Positions 20,801 through 31,790 of a DNA stretch of 64,000 nt are shown here, one piece after another. Source of the DNA: Gavia stellata (lineage: Eukaryota; Chordata; Aves; Gaviiformes; Gaviidae). The stretch lies in contig NC_082595.1 of NCBI RefSeq assembly GCF_030936135.1, positions 113,166,334-113,230,333 of the forward strand, written 5' to 3'. Position 1 is the first letter of the stretch, and every line of letters starts with the position of its first letter. The translations under genes and the position numbers were made by a program. The notes below the pieces were generated by a model. The model saw only the letters and a list, made by a program, of their open reading frames with translations, was not told the DNA's origin and made no database searches.

Positions 20801-21372
20801 CGATGGCACGGCATGGCCATGGCATGGCACAGCCTGGCATGGCCATGGCACAGCCCGGCACGGCTCAGCTCGGCACGGCTCGGCTCAGCCTGGCACGGCA
20901 CGGCTCGGAACGCCTCAGCTCAGCCTGGCACGGCTCGGCTAGGCACGGCTCAGCTCGGCTCGGCCCGGCACAGCTCAGCTCAGCCTGGCACGGCTCGGCT
21001 CGGCTCGGCCCAGCTCGGTTCAGCCCGGCACAGCTCAGCTCAGCCTGGCACGGCTCGGCTCGGCACGCCTCAGCTCAGCCTGGCACAGCACGGCTCGGCT
21101 AGGCACAGCTCAGTCTGGCACGGCACCGCTTGGCACGCCTCAGCTTAGCCTGGCACGGCACGGCTCAGCTAGGCATAGCTCAGCTCGGCTCGGCCCGGCA
21201 CAGCTCAGCTCAGCCTGGCACGGCTCGGCTCGGCTCGGCTCAGCCCGGCTCGGCCTGGCAGGACTGACCAGATGCCCGTTCCCCAGGGAGGAGCCTGCAG
21301 GACGCCCTCACCTTCGGCTGCCGGATCGCGGGCAGGAAATGTGGGATCCAGGGCTTCGATGGCATCGTCTGA
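17854..21372 (+). CDS. KHK: ketohexokinase (fructokinase)
   Basis: Phosphorylates fructose to fructose-1-phosphate with ATP in the cytosol; pfkB/ribokinase fold. Exons: 17854-17984, 18063-18179, then 18280-18414 or 18461-18595, 19324-19396, 19490-19636, 20450-20538, 20623-20780 and 21287-21372. Phases agree, giving 311 aa with either alternative exon (human 298). Visible motifs: [15 protein letters not shown] near the N-terminus, the [15 protein letters not shown] substrate-site segment, [21 protein letters not shown], and the family signature [11 protein letters not shown] with the catalytic Asp. It ends GFDGIV before TGA. The N-terminus is about 13 residues longer than in human. The two 135-nt exons are mutually exclusive by phase and homology (see separate entries). 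Intron 7 holds a GGCACGGCTC repeat. Confidence 0.97.
18280..18414 (+). CDS. KHK: KHK alternative exon 3, C-type
   Basis: 135-nt exon with in-phase ends, reading [17 protein letters not shown] to the TILHAHG end. It resembles human exon 3C (FVLDDLRRYSVD), which makes the high-affinity hepatic isoform. It shares entry and exit phase with the exon at 18461-18595, so only one of the two can be used per transcript without changing the repeat structure of the protein. Confidence 0.9.
18461..18595 (+). CDS. KHK: KHK alternative exon 3, A-type
   Basis: 135-nt exon, acceptor after a poly-C tract and donor GTAAGG. It reads [19 protein letters not shown] and ends SRTIVLYDT, close to human exon 3A ([13 protein letters not shown], then RTIVLHDT). 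It lies only 46 bases after the C-type exon, too short for a normal intron, which by itself would prevent joining the two. Confidence 0.9.
20795..21268. repeat. GGCACGGCTCAGCTC repeat in KHK intron 7
   Basis: About 470 bases of GGCACGGCTC, GGCTCGGC and CAGCTCAGCCT units, beginning with GGCATGGCC variants. It is an irregular minisatellite wholly within the last KHK intron. Confidence 0.9.
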
Positions 21373-21460
21373 GCTGGGCGCCCCGTGCCAGGAGACCCTC
21401 CCCACCCCCGGGGCACGCTGCCCCCCGCCGCTGCACCCACCACCCCCCCGCCCTGCTGCC

Positions 21461-21466
21461 AATAAA
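21461..21466 (+). terminator. KHK: KHK poly(A) signal
   Basis: AATAAA about 90 bases after the TGA stop at 21370-21372, in C-rich 3' UTR. Confidence 0.88.
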
Positions 21467-21790
21467 GCCCCGCACTGCCCCCCCGCTGCCTCCTGCGCCC
21501 CCCCGGCTGCCCCCAGCCCCTCTCCTCGGCCGCGGTGACCACGGGGCTGGAGCAACCATGGCCCAGGCGAGCGCTGGTGGCAGCGCCTGTATTTCTTCCT
21601 CCCACCGCGTTACAGGGGCGACCACTCAGTCCCGGCCCCACCGTCCTCCCCAGCCCCACCGCAGGCTTGAGGGGGGGTGCAGGGATCCCCCCACTGCCGT
21701 GTGTCCCGAGCGGGGGGCATAGAGCACCAGGGCATCACACCCCACAGCCACAGTGGGGCTGGCACAGCCCTGCCCACAGCCCCCCATCGC

Positions 21791-23347
21791 CTACGGCTCC
21801 CCGGGGTCCCCCCAAGCTGGGGCTGCCCCCACTTCGGGGGCTCCAGCCTCGGGGGCGTCAATCTCAGGGGCTTCCTCTGCCTCGACAGCTTCAGCGTTGG
21901 GGGCTTCCGCCTCGGGGGCTTCCACCGCCTCCGTGGCTCCTGCATCGGGGGCTTCGGCCTGGGGGGCTGCCTGCCCCTCTGCCATCCCATGCCCTGGGCT
22001 GCTCACCCCCATGTCCCCCCCAGGCGCCTCCGTGTCCCCCCCGGGCGCAGCCCCGGCCCCGGCCAGCGGCTCCCCGGGTTGCTGCAGGAGGGGCTGCCCC
22101 GGGGGTCCCCGGCCGGGCGAGAGCAGCAGCTCCGGGGGGTCCAGCAGCCCGTCCCCACTCAGGTCCTGCCTCTCCAGGGCTCGGTCCACCAGCGCAGCCA
22201 CCTGTGGGGACGGGGTGGGGATGGGGTAAGGGCCCAGCCCGGGGTCTCCGTGGGGTGCGAGGGGCTGTCCCTGTGGGACCTACCGCATCAGGGTCCGGCC
22301 GCGCCCCGTCCCGCTGCGCCAGCACTGCACCCAGCAGCTGCAGCAGCTCCAGCCCATCCAGGTGCCCGCTCCGGTCGTGGTCGTGCAGCACGAAGAGGTA
22401 GAGCAGGGCTGTGGGGCACAGGGTGCCATGGGGCTGGGGCCCCCTCCCTGCCCCACCAGACCCCGGCCCCCCCGCCGGCACGCGGCCTTACCCTGTGCCC
22501 AGGTCATGGCCTCCACGTCCCGCTCTGGCGGCCCCAGGCTCCTCACCGTGCTCCGCAGCAGCCTGAGGGCAGCGGGGCTGGTGGTGGGCACACCCTGCCC
22601 CACAGCCTGCCCCAGGGCTGCTCTGCCCTATAGCTCTCCCCAGGAGCAGCCTGCCCCACAGCCAGCTGGGCACTGCCTGTGCCCCCCACCCACCCCATCC
22701 CTCTCCCCACCGATGCGCAGCCCCCGGGCCATGGGGCTCCCCGAGGGGTCGGGACTCACGACAGCGTGGGTGGCTCCGGGCTCAATGGGTCTGGATCAGG
22801 ATCCGGCCTCGTGGCCGCAGGAGCCTCAGGCCTGGCCAGGAGAGGCAGGGGGTTACTGTGTCCCTGGGTGGGGGCAGTGGGAGGGGGCTGCGCGCATCGA
22901 CCTGCCCCGATGTCCCCGCAGTGCCCCACACCCGCCCCGCGGCCCCTCTGCCCGCAGCCCCTCCGCCCACAGCCCCTGCAGCCCTGCATGCACCCCTGCG
23001 CCCTCCAGCCCTGTCCCTGACCATGCACCACTCTGCATCCCTGCGCCCACCCGCAGCCGTGTGCCCCAGCCACACCCGTGCACCCCACCTGCCCCCATGC
23101 ACCCTGTGTAACCCCCCCATGCCTGGGCACCCATCTGCACCCGTGCACCCTAACCACACCTGCACCCCTCCCCACACCCATGCTCCCCACCCACACCTGT
23201 ACCATCCCATACCTGTGCCCCCCCCTCGCACCCGTGCACCCCACTCATACCTGTGCACCCCCCATACCTGTGCCCCCCAGCTTTGGGGGCAGCCAGCACC
23301 GCCGGGAGCAGCAGCAGGAGCAGCAGGGCCAGCAGCTGGTTCCTCAT
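21791..23347 (-). CDS. CGREF1: CGREF1 (cell growth regulator with EF-hand domain 1)
   Basis: Secreted calcium-binding EF-hand protein linked to growth control. Minus-strand exons: 23268-23347, 22760-22831, 22492-22562, 22284-22408 and 21791-22201, giving 252 aa with consistent phases. The start was chosen because [19 protein letters not shown] is a clean signal peptide. Two canonical 12-residue calcium loops are visible: DHDRSGHLDGLE and DLSGDGLLDPPE. The context LLYLFVLHDHDRSG closely follows human CGREF1. The C-terminal 80 or so residues are a low-complexity Ala/Glu/Pro tail (EAPEAEAP type), corresponding to the longer acidic repeat tail in human. The gene converges with KHK. No canonical minus-strand AATAAA lies before KHK; an AATACA variant near 21590 is a weak candidate. 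Confidence 0.93.
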
Positions 23348-23809
23348 CCCGTGACCTCGGGCTGCAGCCGGGCGAGAGCGGCAGGGTGGGTGCTCCTGGG
23401 TGGGTGCTCCTTGCTCTGGGGGGGAGCCGTGCCCAGCCACTGTGGGTGTCTGGGGTGCCGGGGGGCGGTGGGAATACGGCGTTTAGAGAGGGACAGGGGG
23501 TGGGGAGCAGGTGGGGGGCTCTGTGCGGGGCGCTTCCACACAGGCACGGTCACGGCACCGGGCACCCGTCCGGCCCCGTCCGGCCTGTGCTCCCCTGCCC
23601 ACCCTGCCCGCTGCCCTGCCCGCGCTGGGGCGCGCACCCACCGCCACCCGCCTTCACACCTGCGGCAGCTCCCCCCGCCCCGCACCCCCCGCGCCCCGGG
23701 CGGGAGCAGCAGCCCCGGGGGGGGCAGGGAGCTCCGGGAGCCTCCAGCGGCTCCAGCGTGGCCGGGACACGCTGGCACCGCCGGGATGGCAGCGCTGCAC
23801 GGGGCGGGG

Positions 23810-25185
23810 AGTGTGCTGCACGCGTGGGCATGCTGCACTGAGTGCATGCTCACACTGCATGCACTGCTCATGCTGCTTACATAGCACACACTGCATACAC
23901 TGCACACACTGTTCAAACTGCAGGCACTGCTCACCCTGCACACACTGCTCACACTGCTGACACTGCTCATGATGCACACACTGCACACACTGCTCACACC
24001 GCCCATGCTGCTCACACTGCACACACTGGTCACGCTGCTCACACTGTTCACACTGGTCACACTGCTTACAGTGTTCACACTGCACGCACTGCTCACACTG
24101 CACACATTGCATGCACTGCTCACGCTGCTCACACTGCACATGCTGCTCACACTGCTCACGCTGCTCACGCTGCACACATTGCTCACACTGCTCATGCTGC
24201 ATGCACTGCACACACTGCTCACACCGCCCATGCTGCTCACACTGCACACACTGGTCATGCTGCTGACACTGCTCATGCTGCACACACTGCACGCACTGAC
24301 ACTGTACACACTGCTCATGCTGCACATATTGCTCACAGTGTTCACACTGCACACACTTCTCATGCTGACACTGCTCACGCTGCTGACACTGCTCACACTG
24401 CACATACCGCTCACACTGCTCACACTGCACACACTGGTCACGCTGCACACACTGCACGCGCCGCTCACACTGCTCACACTGGTCACGCTGCACACACTGC
24501 ACACACTGCTCACGCTGCTCACACTGCACACACTGGTCACACTGCACACGCTGCTCACACTGCTCACACCGCTCACACTGGTCATGCTGCACACACTGCA
24601 CACACCGCTCACGCTGCTCACACTGCACACACTGGTCACGCTGCACACACCGCTCACACTGCACACACTGGTCATGCTGCACACACTGCACACACCGCTC
24701 ACACTGTTCACACTGCACACACTGCTCACGCTGCACACACCGCTCACACCGCTCACACCGCTCACACTGCACAAGCCGCTCACGCTGCTCACACTGCTCA
24801 CACCGCTCACACTGGTCACGCTGCACACACTGCACACACCGCTCACGCTGCACACACCGCTCACACCGCTCACACTGCTCACGCCGCTCACACCGCACAC
24901 ACTGCACACACCGCTCACACCGCTCACACCGCTCACACTGCACACACCGCTCACACCGCTCACACTGCACACACCGCACACACCGCTCACACCGCTCACA
25001 CTGCACACACCGCTCACACTGCACACACTGCACACACCGCTCACGCTGCACACACTGCACACACCGCTCACGCTGCACACACCGCTCACACCGCTCACAC
25101 CGCTCACACCGCTCACACTGCTCACGCCGCTCACACCGCACACACCGCTCACACCGCTCACACCGCACACACCGCTCACGCCGCA
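23810..25185. repeat. 1.4-kb 9-bp CACACTGCT minisatellite
   Basis: About 150 copies of a 9-bp unit: CACACTGCT, CACACCGCT, CACACACTG and CACGCTGCT. ATG- and TTC-containing variants are commoner at the left end, and the right end is homogenised to CACACCGCT. It lies 5' of the CGREF1 start, so it is either in a CGREF1 leader intron or upstream. Period 9 keeps frames open, giving artefactual Ala-His-Thr repeat frames. Confidence 0.96.
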
Positions 25186-25199
25186 GAGGCAGCGCGCAC

Positions 25200-25826
25200 A
25201 GGGCTGCGCGCCCCGCACACAGACCCGCTGCGGGGCAGAGCAGGCGCCGCACAGGCGGTGCACGACCCCCGCCCACCACCCCCCGCAGCCCGGTGCCCCC
25301 GGTGCCCACTCACCCGGCCCCGGTCTCGCGTCTCGGCGCCGCTCGGGGCCGCCCGCCCCGCCCCGGGCCACGTAGCCGACACGTCCCCCCGCCCCGGCAT
25401 CCGACACCGGTACCGACACCGCCACCGGCCCCGGCCGGGACCCGCCTCCCGGGACCCGCCCGCCGGGTCCTCCCCTGCCCGGGGGGTTCAGCCCCCCCCG
25501 GCGGCGCCCCGGGGCCGCTCCGGCGGGGCCCCGCCGGCAGCGCAGGGGTTAACCGGCGCCTCTGCCCGCCTCATAGATGGCCGCCGGGGCGACACGCGCC
25601 CGCTCCGGGGCGGGGCCAGCGGAGGGCGGAACCGTGGAGGGCGGAGTCACGCCGGGGGCGCGGCCGCCGCTCCGGGGGCGGGGCTAATGTCGGGCAGTGG
25701 CAGGCCTCGGGGGCGTGGCCGTGCCACGGGGGCGTGGTCATCCCTGGGGCGAACCAACCCCTCGGGGCCGTCCCTCGGGGGCGGGGCCGTCCCTCGGGGG
25801 CGGGGCCGTCCCGGGCGGCGGCGGCG
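25200..25826. promoter_or_regulatory. CpG island between CGREF1 and ABHD1, putative bidirectional promoter
   Basis: Extremely CpG-rich segment between the divergent genes CGREF1 (-) and ABHD1 (+). It has several GGGGCGGGGC and GGGGCGTGG boxes at 25610-25810. No TATA box is seen. The shared-promoter role is inferred from the divergent arrangement. Confidence 0.55.
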
Positions 25827-27716
25827 ATGAGCGCGGAGGGGCAGCCGGTACCGGCCCCGGCGCTGTCCCCGCTCCCGCTGCTGCTGGCGGCCGCCGCCGC
25901 CGCCTTCCTGGGCTACTACTGGGCGCGGGTGCCGCGGGTGAGCGCGGGCCGGGCCGGGGGGGGCCGGGGCAGGGTGGGACGGGCCCCGCCGCGCCGAGCG
26001 GCCCCGCTGACCGGCCCCCCCCCCGCCCCGCAGCGGCCGCTGCTCGCCGCCGGGCCGCGGCTCCGCGCCTTCCTGGAGCGGCACTGCCCCGCCGCGGGAG
26101 AGGCCTTCCGCCCCACGCCCTGGTGCTTGGAGGGCCGCCTGCAGACCGTGCTGGGTGCCCTGCTCCGGGCCCGCCCGCCCGTCTCCTACCGCAGGTGAGC
26201 CCGCCGCACCGGCCCCGGCCCCGGCCCGGTTCCGCCCCCCCCCGCCGCGCCCCACCGACCCGCCGCTCTGCCCGCAGCGAGGCCATCCGCGCCCCCGACG
26301 GCGGGCAGCTCATCCTCGACTGGGCCGAGGACCCCGGCAGCCCCCGGCACCCGGAGCCCTGCGCCCGCCCCACCGTCCTGCTGCTCCCGGGCCTCACCGG
26401 CAGCAGCCAGGCCGGTTACCTGCTCCGCCTGGTGCACCGGGCCGGCCGCGCCGGCTACAGGTGAGCCCTGGGGACGGGCCGGCCGCGGCCCCGCCAGCCC
26501 CTCACGCCTCGCCTCTCCCCCAGGTCCGTCGTGCTCAACCACCGGGGCTGCCGGGGCGAGGAGCTGCTGGTGGGTGAGACCCCCCAAAATCCGCCCCACC
26601 ACCACCCCCGGGCAGAGCCGGGACAGCCCGGCACCGGGGGGCCACCGCCCGCCCCCAGCCCCGTTCCCCCCTCAGACCCCTCGGACCTTCTGCGCCAGCA
26701 ACACCGAGGACCTGGAGACGGCCATCGCCCACGTCAAGCGCCGGTACCCGCGGGCCCCGCTGCTGGCCGTGGGTGTCTCCCTCGGCGGGTACGGGCAGCC
26801 CCCGCACCGGGGACAGGAGGGGACGGTGGCACGGCTGCCCCTGACCGGTTGTGCCACAGGATGCAGGTCCTGAACTACCTGGGGCGGCGGGGCCGGGCGG
26901 CGGGGCTGGCGGCGGCCATGGCCCTCTCCCCCAGCTGGGACCCCACCGCCTCAGCCGCGTCGCTGGAGCAGCCCCTCAACGCACTGCTCTTCAACCAGCG
27001 CCTCGCCGCCGGCCTGTGCCAGCTCGTCAGCAGGTGGGTGGGGGGCACCGGGGGCTGCAGCCCTGGCTGGGGTGGGCACCGGTGCCAGTGCCAGTGCCCC
27101 GTGCTGACCCCGGGCCCCGTGCAGGCACAGGGCGGCGATCGGGGAGAAGGTGGACGTGGAGCACGTGCTGCAGGTAGGACCCGGCCCCCACCCCGGCCCC
27201 ACGGGCCGAGCCCCCCTGACCCCCTGCCCCACAGGCACACACCATCCGGGAGTTCGACGAGCGCTACACGGCCCGGGCCTTCGGTTACCGCTCTTGCCGT
27301 GAGTACTACCAGGCGGCCAGCCCCGCGCGCCAGCTCCACCGCATTCGGGTGCCCGTGCTCTGCCTCAACGCCTCCGACGACCCCTTCTCCCCCCTACACG
27401 GTGAGAGGGGGGCCATGGGGGGCAGAGGGTGCAGCCCCACGGCAGGGTGCACCGGCGGCTGACCCCCTCCCACCGCGGTTGCCCAGCCATCCCTGTGGAG
27501 GCCGCCTGGCGCCTGCCCCATGTGGCACTGCTGGTGACGGCCCACGGGGGACACGTCGGCTTCCTGGAGGGGCTCTGCCCCCGCCCCGGCAGCTACATGG
27601 AGCGACTCTTTGCCCAGTTCATCACCGCCATCTTCGAGCACGGGGAGGAGCTGCGGCAGCTGGAGGGGGACGGGGAGGGCGCCGAGGAGGGGGCTGTAGG
27701 GCAGGGCCCCGCCTGA
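25827..27716 (+). CDS. ABHD1: ABHD1 (alpha/beta hydrolase domain containing 1)
   Basis: Membrane-anchored alpha/beta hydrolase; the substrate is not established. Exons: 25827-25937, 26034-26194, 26278-26460, 26524-26569, 26676-26788, 26860-27033, 27125-27173, 27235-27400 and 27487-27716, giving 410 aa (human about 405). The first exon encodes a hydrophobic segment ending [11 protein letters not shown], a type II membrane anchor. Catalytic elements in order: [18 protein letters not shown], the nucleophile elbow GVSLGG with its Ser, DDPFSP with the acid, and GGHVGFLEG with the His. [12 protein letters not shown] and REFDERYT are almost identical to the mammalian protein. The C-terminus is an acidic tail. 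ABHD3 is the nearest alternative; synteny and the residues favour ABHD1. Confidence 0.96.
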
Positions 27717-27723
27717 CCCCCAC

Positions 27724-27729
27724 AATAAA
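27724..27729 (+). terminator. ABHD1: ABHD1 poly(A) signal
   Basis: AATAAA only 8 bases after the TGA stop at 27714-27716, so the 3' UTR is very short. Confidence 0.88.
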
Positions 27730-27877
27730 CCCACACAGCTCCAGCCGCGTGTCCCTGGGCTGGGCAGGGAGGGCCCCGGGGGCCCAGAGCAGCCCCCCCC
27801 GCGGGAGCAGTGCCGGAACCACCCCCCCACAACACAGCTCCAGCACAGACGGGACAGCGCTGCCTTCGCCCTCCAGT

Positions 27878-27883
27878 TTTAAT
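27878..27883 (-). terminator. PREB: PREB poly(A) signal (ATTAAA)
   Basis: TTTAAT on the plus strand is ATTAAA on the minus strand, about 280 bases past the PREB stop. It faces the ABHD1 signal about 150 bases away. Confidence 0.65.
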
Positions 27884-28161
27884 GGCAGCAGGGGCTTGGA
27901 GGGCTGGCGGGACGGGACCCCCTCCTCCCCGGGGCCAGCCCCACGCCGTACACCGCAGCCAGCGCAGTCCTGCCGGGCCGGGCCCCTGTGCGGCTCCCAG
28001 GCCCCTCGTCCGCTCCCCGAGCGCCAGCGGGGACGGCAGGGCCGGGGCTGGTCCCTCGTCTGCTTCACAGTCTGCTTGGGGTGGGCCGAGGCGGGGCAGA
28101 GGCTGGCCGGCCTCAGGGGTCCCATCCTGGTGCGGGGGGGTCCCAGCCTGGCACCAGGGGC

Positions 28162-30838
28162 CTACAGGAACCCCGGGAAGGCGAGCTGCAGCAGCAGGAT
28201 GGCGGCCACGATGAGCCCGGCACAGAGCAGCAGCAGCAGCCAGACGGGGAGGGAGCCTGTGGGGGAGAGAGGGGTGAGGACGGGCGCTGCGGCCCCTGGT
28301 CCCCCTGCACGTGCAGAGGCAGCCCTGCTTCGGGCTGGGGAGCGGTGGTGGGCACCCCAGCGCCCGCGGGCAGCCCCCCAGGCAGCCCCCTGGCACCTAC
28401 GTCGGCTGGGGAGCAGGTGCAGCTTGCAGCGGCTGTCGACGGCCACGCTGAGCAGGGCGGCCTCGTTCCCCGCCAGCAGCTCCCGCCCACGCCGGCTCTC
28501 GGGGACGAAAGCCACGTCCGTCACCACGATGCCGTGCGCCTCCTTCACGTAGTACAGCCTCTGCGTGGCAGTAGGGGGGGGTGACCTGAGGCAGCGCGGC
28601 CCCGGGGGGGGCACCGGGGCTGCCCCCGCAGCCCTCCCCGCCCAGCTGGCCGCTCCCCAGGCCAGGAGGGGCCCCGCCGCCCCCGCAGCTCACCTGCAGC
28701 GAGAAGGCGATGTGGATGGCGACAGAGCCTGTCACCGTGCCCAGCCCCAGGAAGGTGCCTGAGTCACTGCAGGTGGGAGGACAGTGAGCGAGGGCTGGCG
28801 CAGCTCCCAGTCCCGCACCCGCCCGGCCCCAGGGTACCTGATGGAGAGGCAGGAGATCACCTCGCTGCCGCAGGGCCGGGTCAGCAGCGGCAGGAAGCTC
28901 TTCCCATCCCACTTGGTCAGGTAGCAGGGTGGGGGGCGGCGCTCCCGCTTGTGGGGCACCTGCACCGTGTAGAGCCGCAGCGCCCCAGCGTTGTCCTCCA
29001 CGGCCCCGAACCTGCCCCAGGAGAGCACAGGGTGGATCAGTCCCTACAGCCGGCACCAGCGCCCCACTCCACCTGGGGCTGCGATGGGGGCCCAGTGCCC
29101 AAGCCCTCTCCCAAGTCCAAACCAGGACCCAGACCCCACCCCGCTAAAGCACACAGCAGAGCTGCTCTGTCCCCCAGCCTGGTGGAACCTCTACCCGCAG
29201 CAGGGGCTGAGAGAAGACTCAGCGTGCCCCAGACTACGTGTTCGCACGTTCAGACCATGGGGGTGGTCTGTTCCCAGTCCCCCACCCGCGTGCCCCAACC
29301 CCTGCTCTCACCGGCAGGCCTGGTAGCGGTAAGCCTTGTCAGGGATGCCGGGCAGGTTCTCGTTCCAGCGCAGCCCCGTCACCAGCTGGTCCTGCTGCCA
29401 CACGCAGCACTGGAAGTCCCGTCCTGCCGTCACCACCTGCGCAGAGAGCGTGGGTGTCCAAGGACGGCTCTCCCTGCGGGGCCCGGGAGCCGCCTGATGC
29501 TCACCTTGTTGTCAGGGCCCAGTGCAATATCTTCGATCTCCCCATCGTGGGCTTTGAACTCCAGCGTCTTCTTCATGCTGGGGAACTGTGAGGGCACAGC
29601 AGGCATCAGAGCTGCGCCCGTGGGCCAGGGCTCCCCGGCAGCCCCAGGTCCCCTCCAGGCACAGCACCCGGGGTCGCCCAGGGAAGGTGTTAGGAAGACG
29701 GAGCGTTACAGAACTGCAAGTGCTGCTGTTCTGGCACTGTTGGGGCCTGGCCTTCCCTGCCAGACACACGCTGCCGCCGCACAGCGATGCCCAGCCTCAG
29801 CTCCCCCCATGCCTACCTCCCAGAGGCGGAGGAAGCCGTCGGCACCACCCGTGACGAGCAGAGAGCAGTCAGCGTTGAAGCGGACGGCCTTCTGCAGGGC
29901 GTCGGGGCTGAAATCTGTGCGGACGCTGTGCAGGCTCTCCACCGTCACCTCGCTCGTCTGGCTCTGCGTGTCCCCCTGCCCCACCGGGCTGGGGCCCTTC
30001 CGCTTCCGCGGCCCCTTCTCCCCACTGCCTGCAGTGGGGCAGACGACACGGAGCCCTGACACAGCTCCCTGCCGCCGGGCAGGCTGAGCCGCGGGGGCCA
30101 GGGCAGGCGGGAGGCCCCCACAGCGCTGCCCCATCTCCGGAGCAGCCCACGGACCACCCGGCCCCCCGCACCCTGCCCCACGGCACCCAGGGCAGCTGCT
30201 ATCACACCGACCCCCCAGGGAGAGCGGGGCCTCACCGTTCCGGCCGCTCTTGGCCTCGGGCGCCTGCAGGGTGAAGCGGAGGATGTGGCAGCTGGCGTCC
30301 TGCCCCGCGGCAATGATGTCGTCGGCCAACGCCATGGTCATGGTGGCGCGGGTCTCGGTGTCGTGGGAGTGGAGCAGGGAGGCGCTGAGCTGCCCCCCGA
30401 TCTGCTCCAGCTGCAGGAAGTGCTGCGGGACAGGGCTCGGCCTCAGCCCCCGCCGGGAGCAGCCCCCCCCGCCCGGCTCCGCCGCGGGGCCCTGCCCCGG
30501 GGCCACCCCCACAGCGCCCGACTGCTGCCGCCGCCTTGACCCCAGGCCGAGCCGGGCCGGGCCGGGCCCCCCTCCCCTCTGAGGCCCCCCGGGCCCGCAG
30601 CTCCCCGACGCCGCCGCGCCGCCCGGGCCTGGGCCTGGGCCTGCACCCCCCTCCACCACAGCGCCCGCCCGCCCGCCCGCCCGCGCCCCCGGCCCAGCCG
30701 CACCACTCCATTGCGGATGCCGGTCTTGGCGGCGCCGCCGCCGCCGGCGGTGATGGCGAGCGGCCGCCGCGGGTGGAGGCGGACGGTGTAGAGCGGGAAG
30801 GGCGCCCGGTACAGCTCGGCCGGCCGCCGCGGCGCCAT
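28162..30838 (-). CDS. PREB: PREB / SEC12 (SAR1 guanine nucleotide exchange factor)
   Basis: ER membrane exchange factor that loads SAR1 with GTP to start COPII vesicle budding; first known as prolactin regulatory element binding protein. Minus-strand exons: 30704-30838, 30236-30422, 29817-30028, 29505-29585, 29312-29436, 28838-29011, 28694-28766, 28401-28560 and 28162-28256, giving 413 aa (human 417). It starts [37 protein letters not shown] gives the conserved first propeller blade. WD40-type blades follow ([28 protein letters not shown]). The last exon encodes a single membrane helix ([19 protein letters not shown]) and a short lumenal end, AFPGFL. TACGTG-type elements are not obvious, but TGACGTGT at 30851-30857 on the minus strand, just upstream of the ATG, is an ACGT-core element. 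Confidence 0.97.
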
Positions 30839-30899
30839 GGCTGCGCCGCACACGTCAGCGCGCCGCTGCGTCAGCACGCCGCCGCCACGTCCGCACCGC

Positions 30900-31790
30900 C
30901 CGCCCCCTGCCGCCTGAGCCCCGCCCCCTACCGCCCGAGCCCCGCCCCCGAGCCCCGCCGCTGCCACCCGATCCCGCCCCCTGCCACCCGATCCCGCCCC
31001 CTATCGCCCGAGCCCCGCCCCTGCCTCCCGATCCCGCCCCCGCTCCCTGCCGCCCGAGCCCCGCCCCATCGCCCGAGCCCCGCCCCTGCCGCCCGATCCC
31101 GCCCCCTGCCTCCCGCCCCCGCCCCCTGCCGCCCGAGCCCCGCCCTTGCCGCCCCTAGCCCCGCCCCTATCGCTCGAGCCCCGCCCCTGCCGCCCGAGCC
31201 CCGCCCCTATCGCCTGAGCCCCGCCCCTGCCGCCCGATCCCGCCCCCTGTCGCCCGAGCCCCGCCCCTATCACCTGAGCCCCGCCCCTGCCGCCCGATCC
31301 CGCCCCCTGCCTCCCGCCCCCGCCCCCTGCCGCCCGAGCCCCGCCCTTGCCGCCCCTAGCCCCGCCCCTATCGCCCGAGCCCCGCCCCTGCCGCCCGAGC
31401 CCCGCCCCTATCGCCTGAGCCCCGCCCCTGCCGCCCGATCCCGCCCCCTGTCGCCCGAGCCCCGCCCCTATCGCCTGAGCCCCGCCCCTGCCGCCCGATC
31501 CCGCCCCCTGCCTCCCGCCCCCGCCCCCTGCCGCCCGAGCCCCGCCCTTGCCGCCCCTAGCCCCGCCCCTATCGCCCGAGCCCCGCCCCTGCCGCCCGAG
31601 CCCCGCCCCTATCGCCTGAGCCCCGCCCCTGCCGCCCGATCCCGCTCCCTGCCGCCCGAGCCCCGCCCCTGCCGCCCGATCCCGCCCCCTGCCTCCCGCC
31701 CCCGCCCCCTGCCGCCCGAGCCCCGCCCTTGCCGCCCCTAGCCCCGCCCCTCTCGCTCGAGCCCCGCCCCCTGCCCCCGAGCCCCGCCCC
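30900..31790. repeat. GC-box minisatellite upstream of PREB
   Basis: About 890 bases of GAGCCCCGCCCCTGCCGCCC and GATCCCGCCCCCTG units, roughly 17-20 bp, with a higher-order period of about 200 bp. The marker CTTGCCGCCCCTAG recurs at about 31145, 31346, 31547 and 31728. Nearly every unit contains CCGCCC, the complement of the Sp/KLF GC box. It begins about 60 bases upstream of the PREB start codon. Confidence 0.95.

Noticed and set aside
23842-25830. Ala-His-Thr repeat open frame of about 660 codons
   Set aside because: Product of a 9-bp repeat that keeps all frames open; both strands are equally open.
30536-31741. Pro/Arg/Ser-rich repeat protein upstream of PREB
   Set aside because: Translation of the GC-box minisatellite, antisense to PREB exon 1, no homology.
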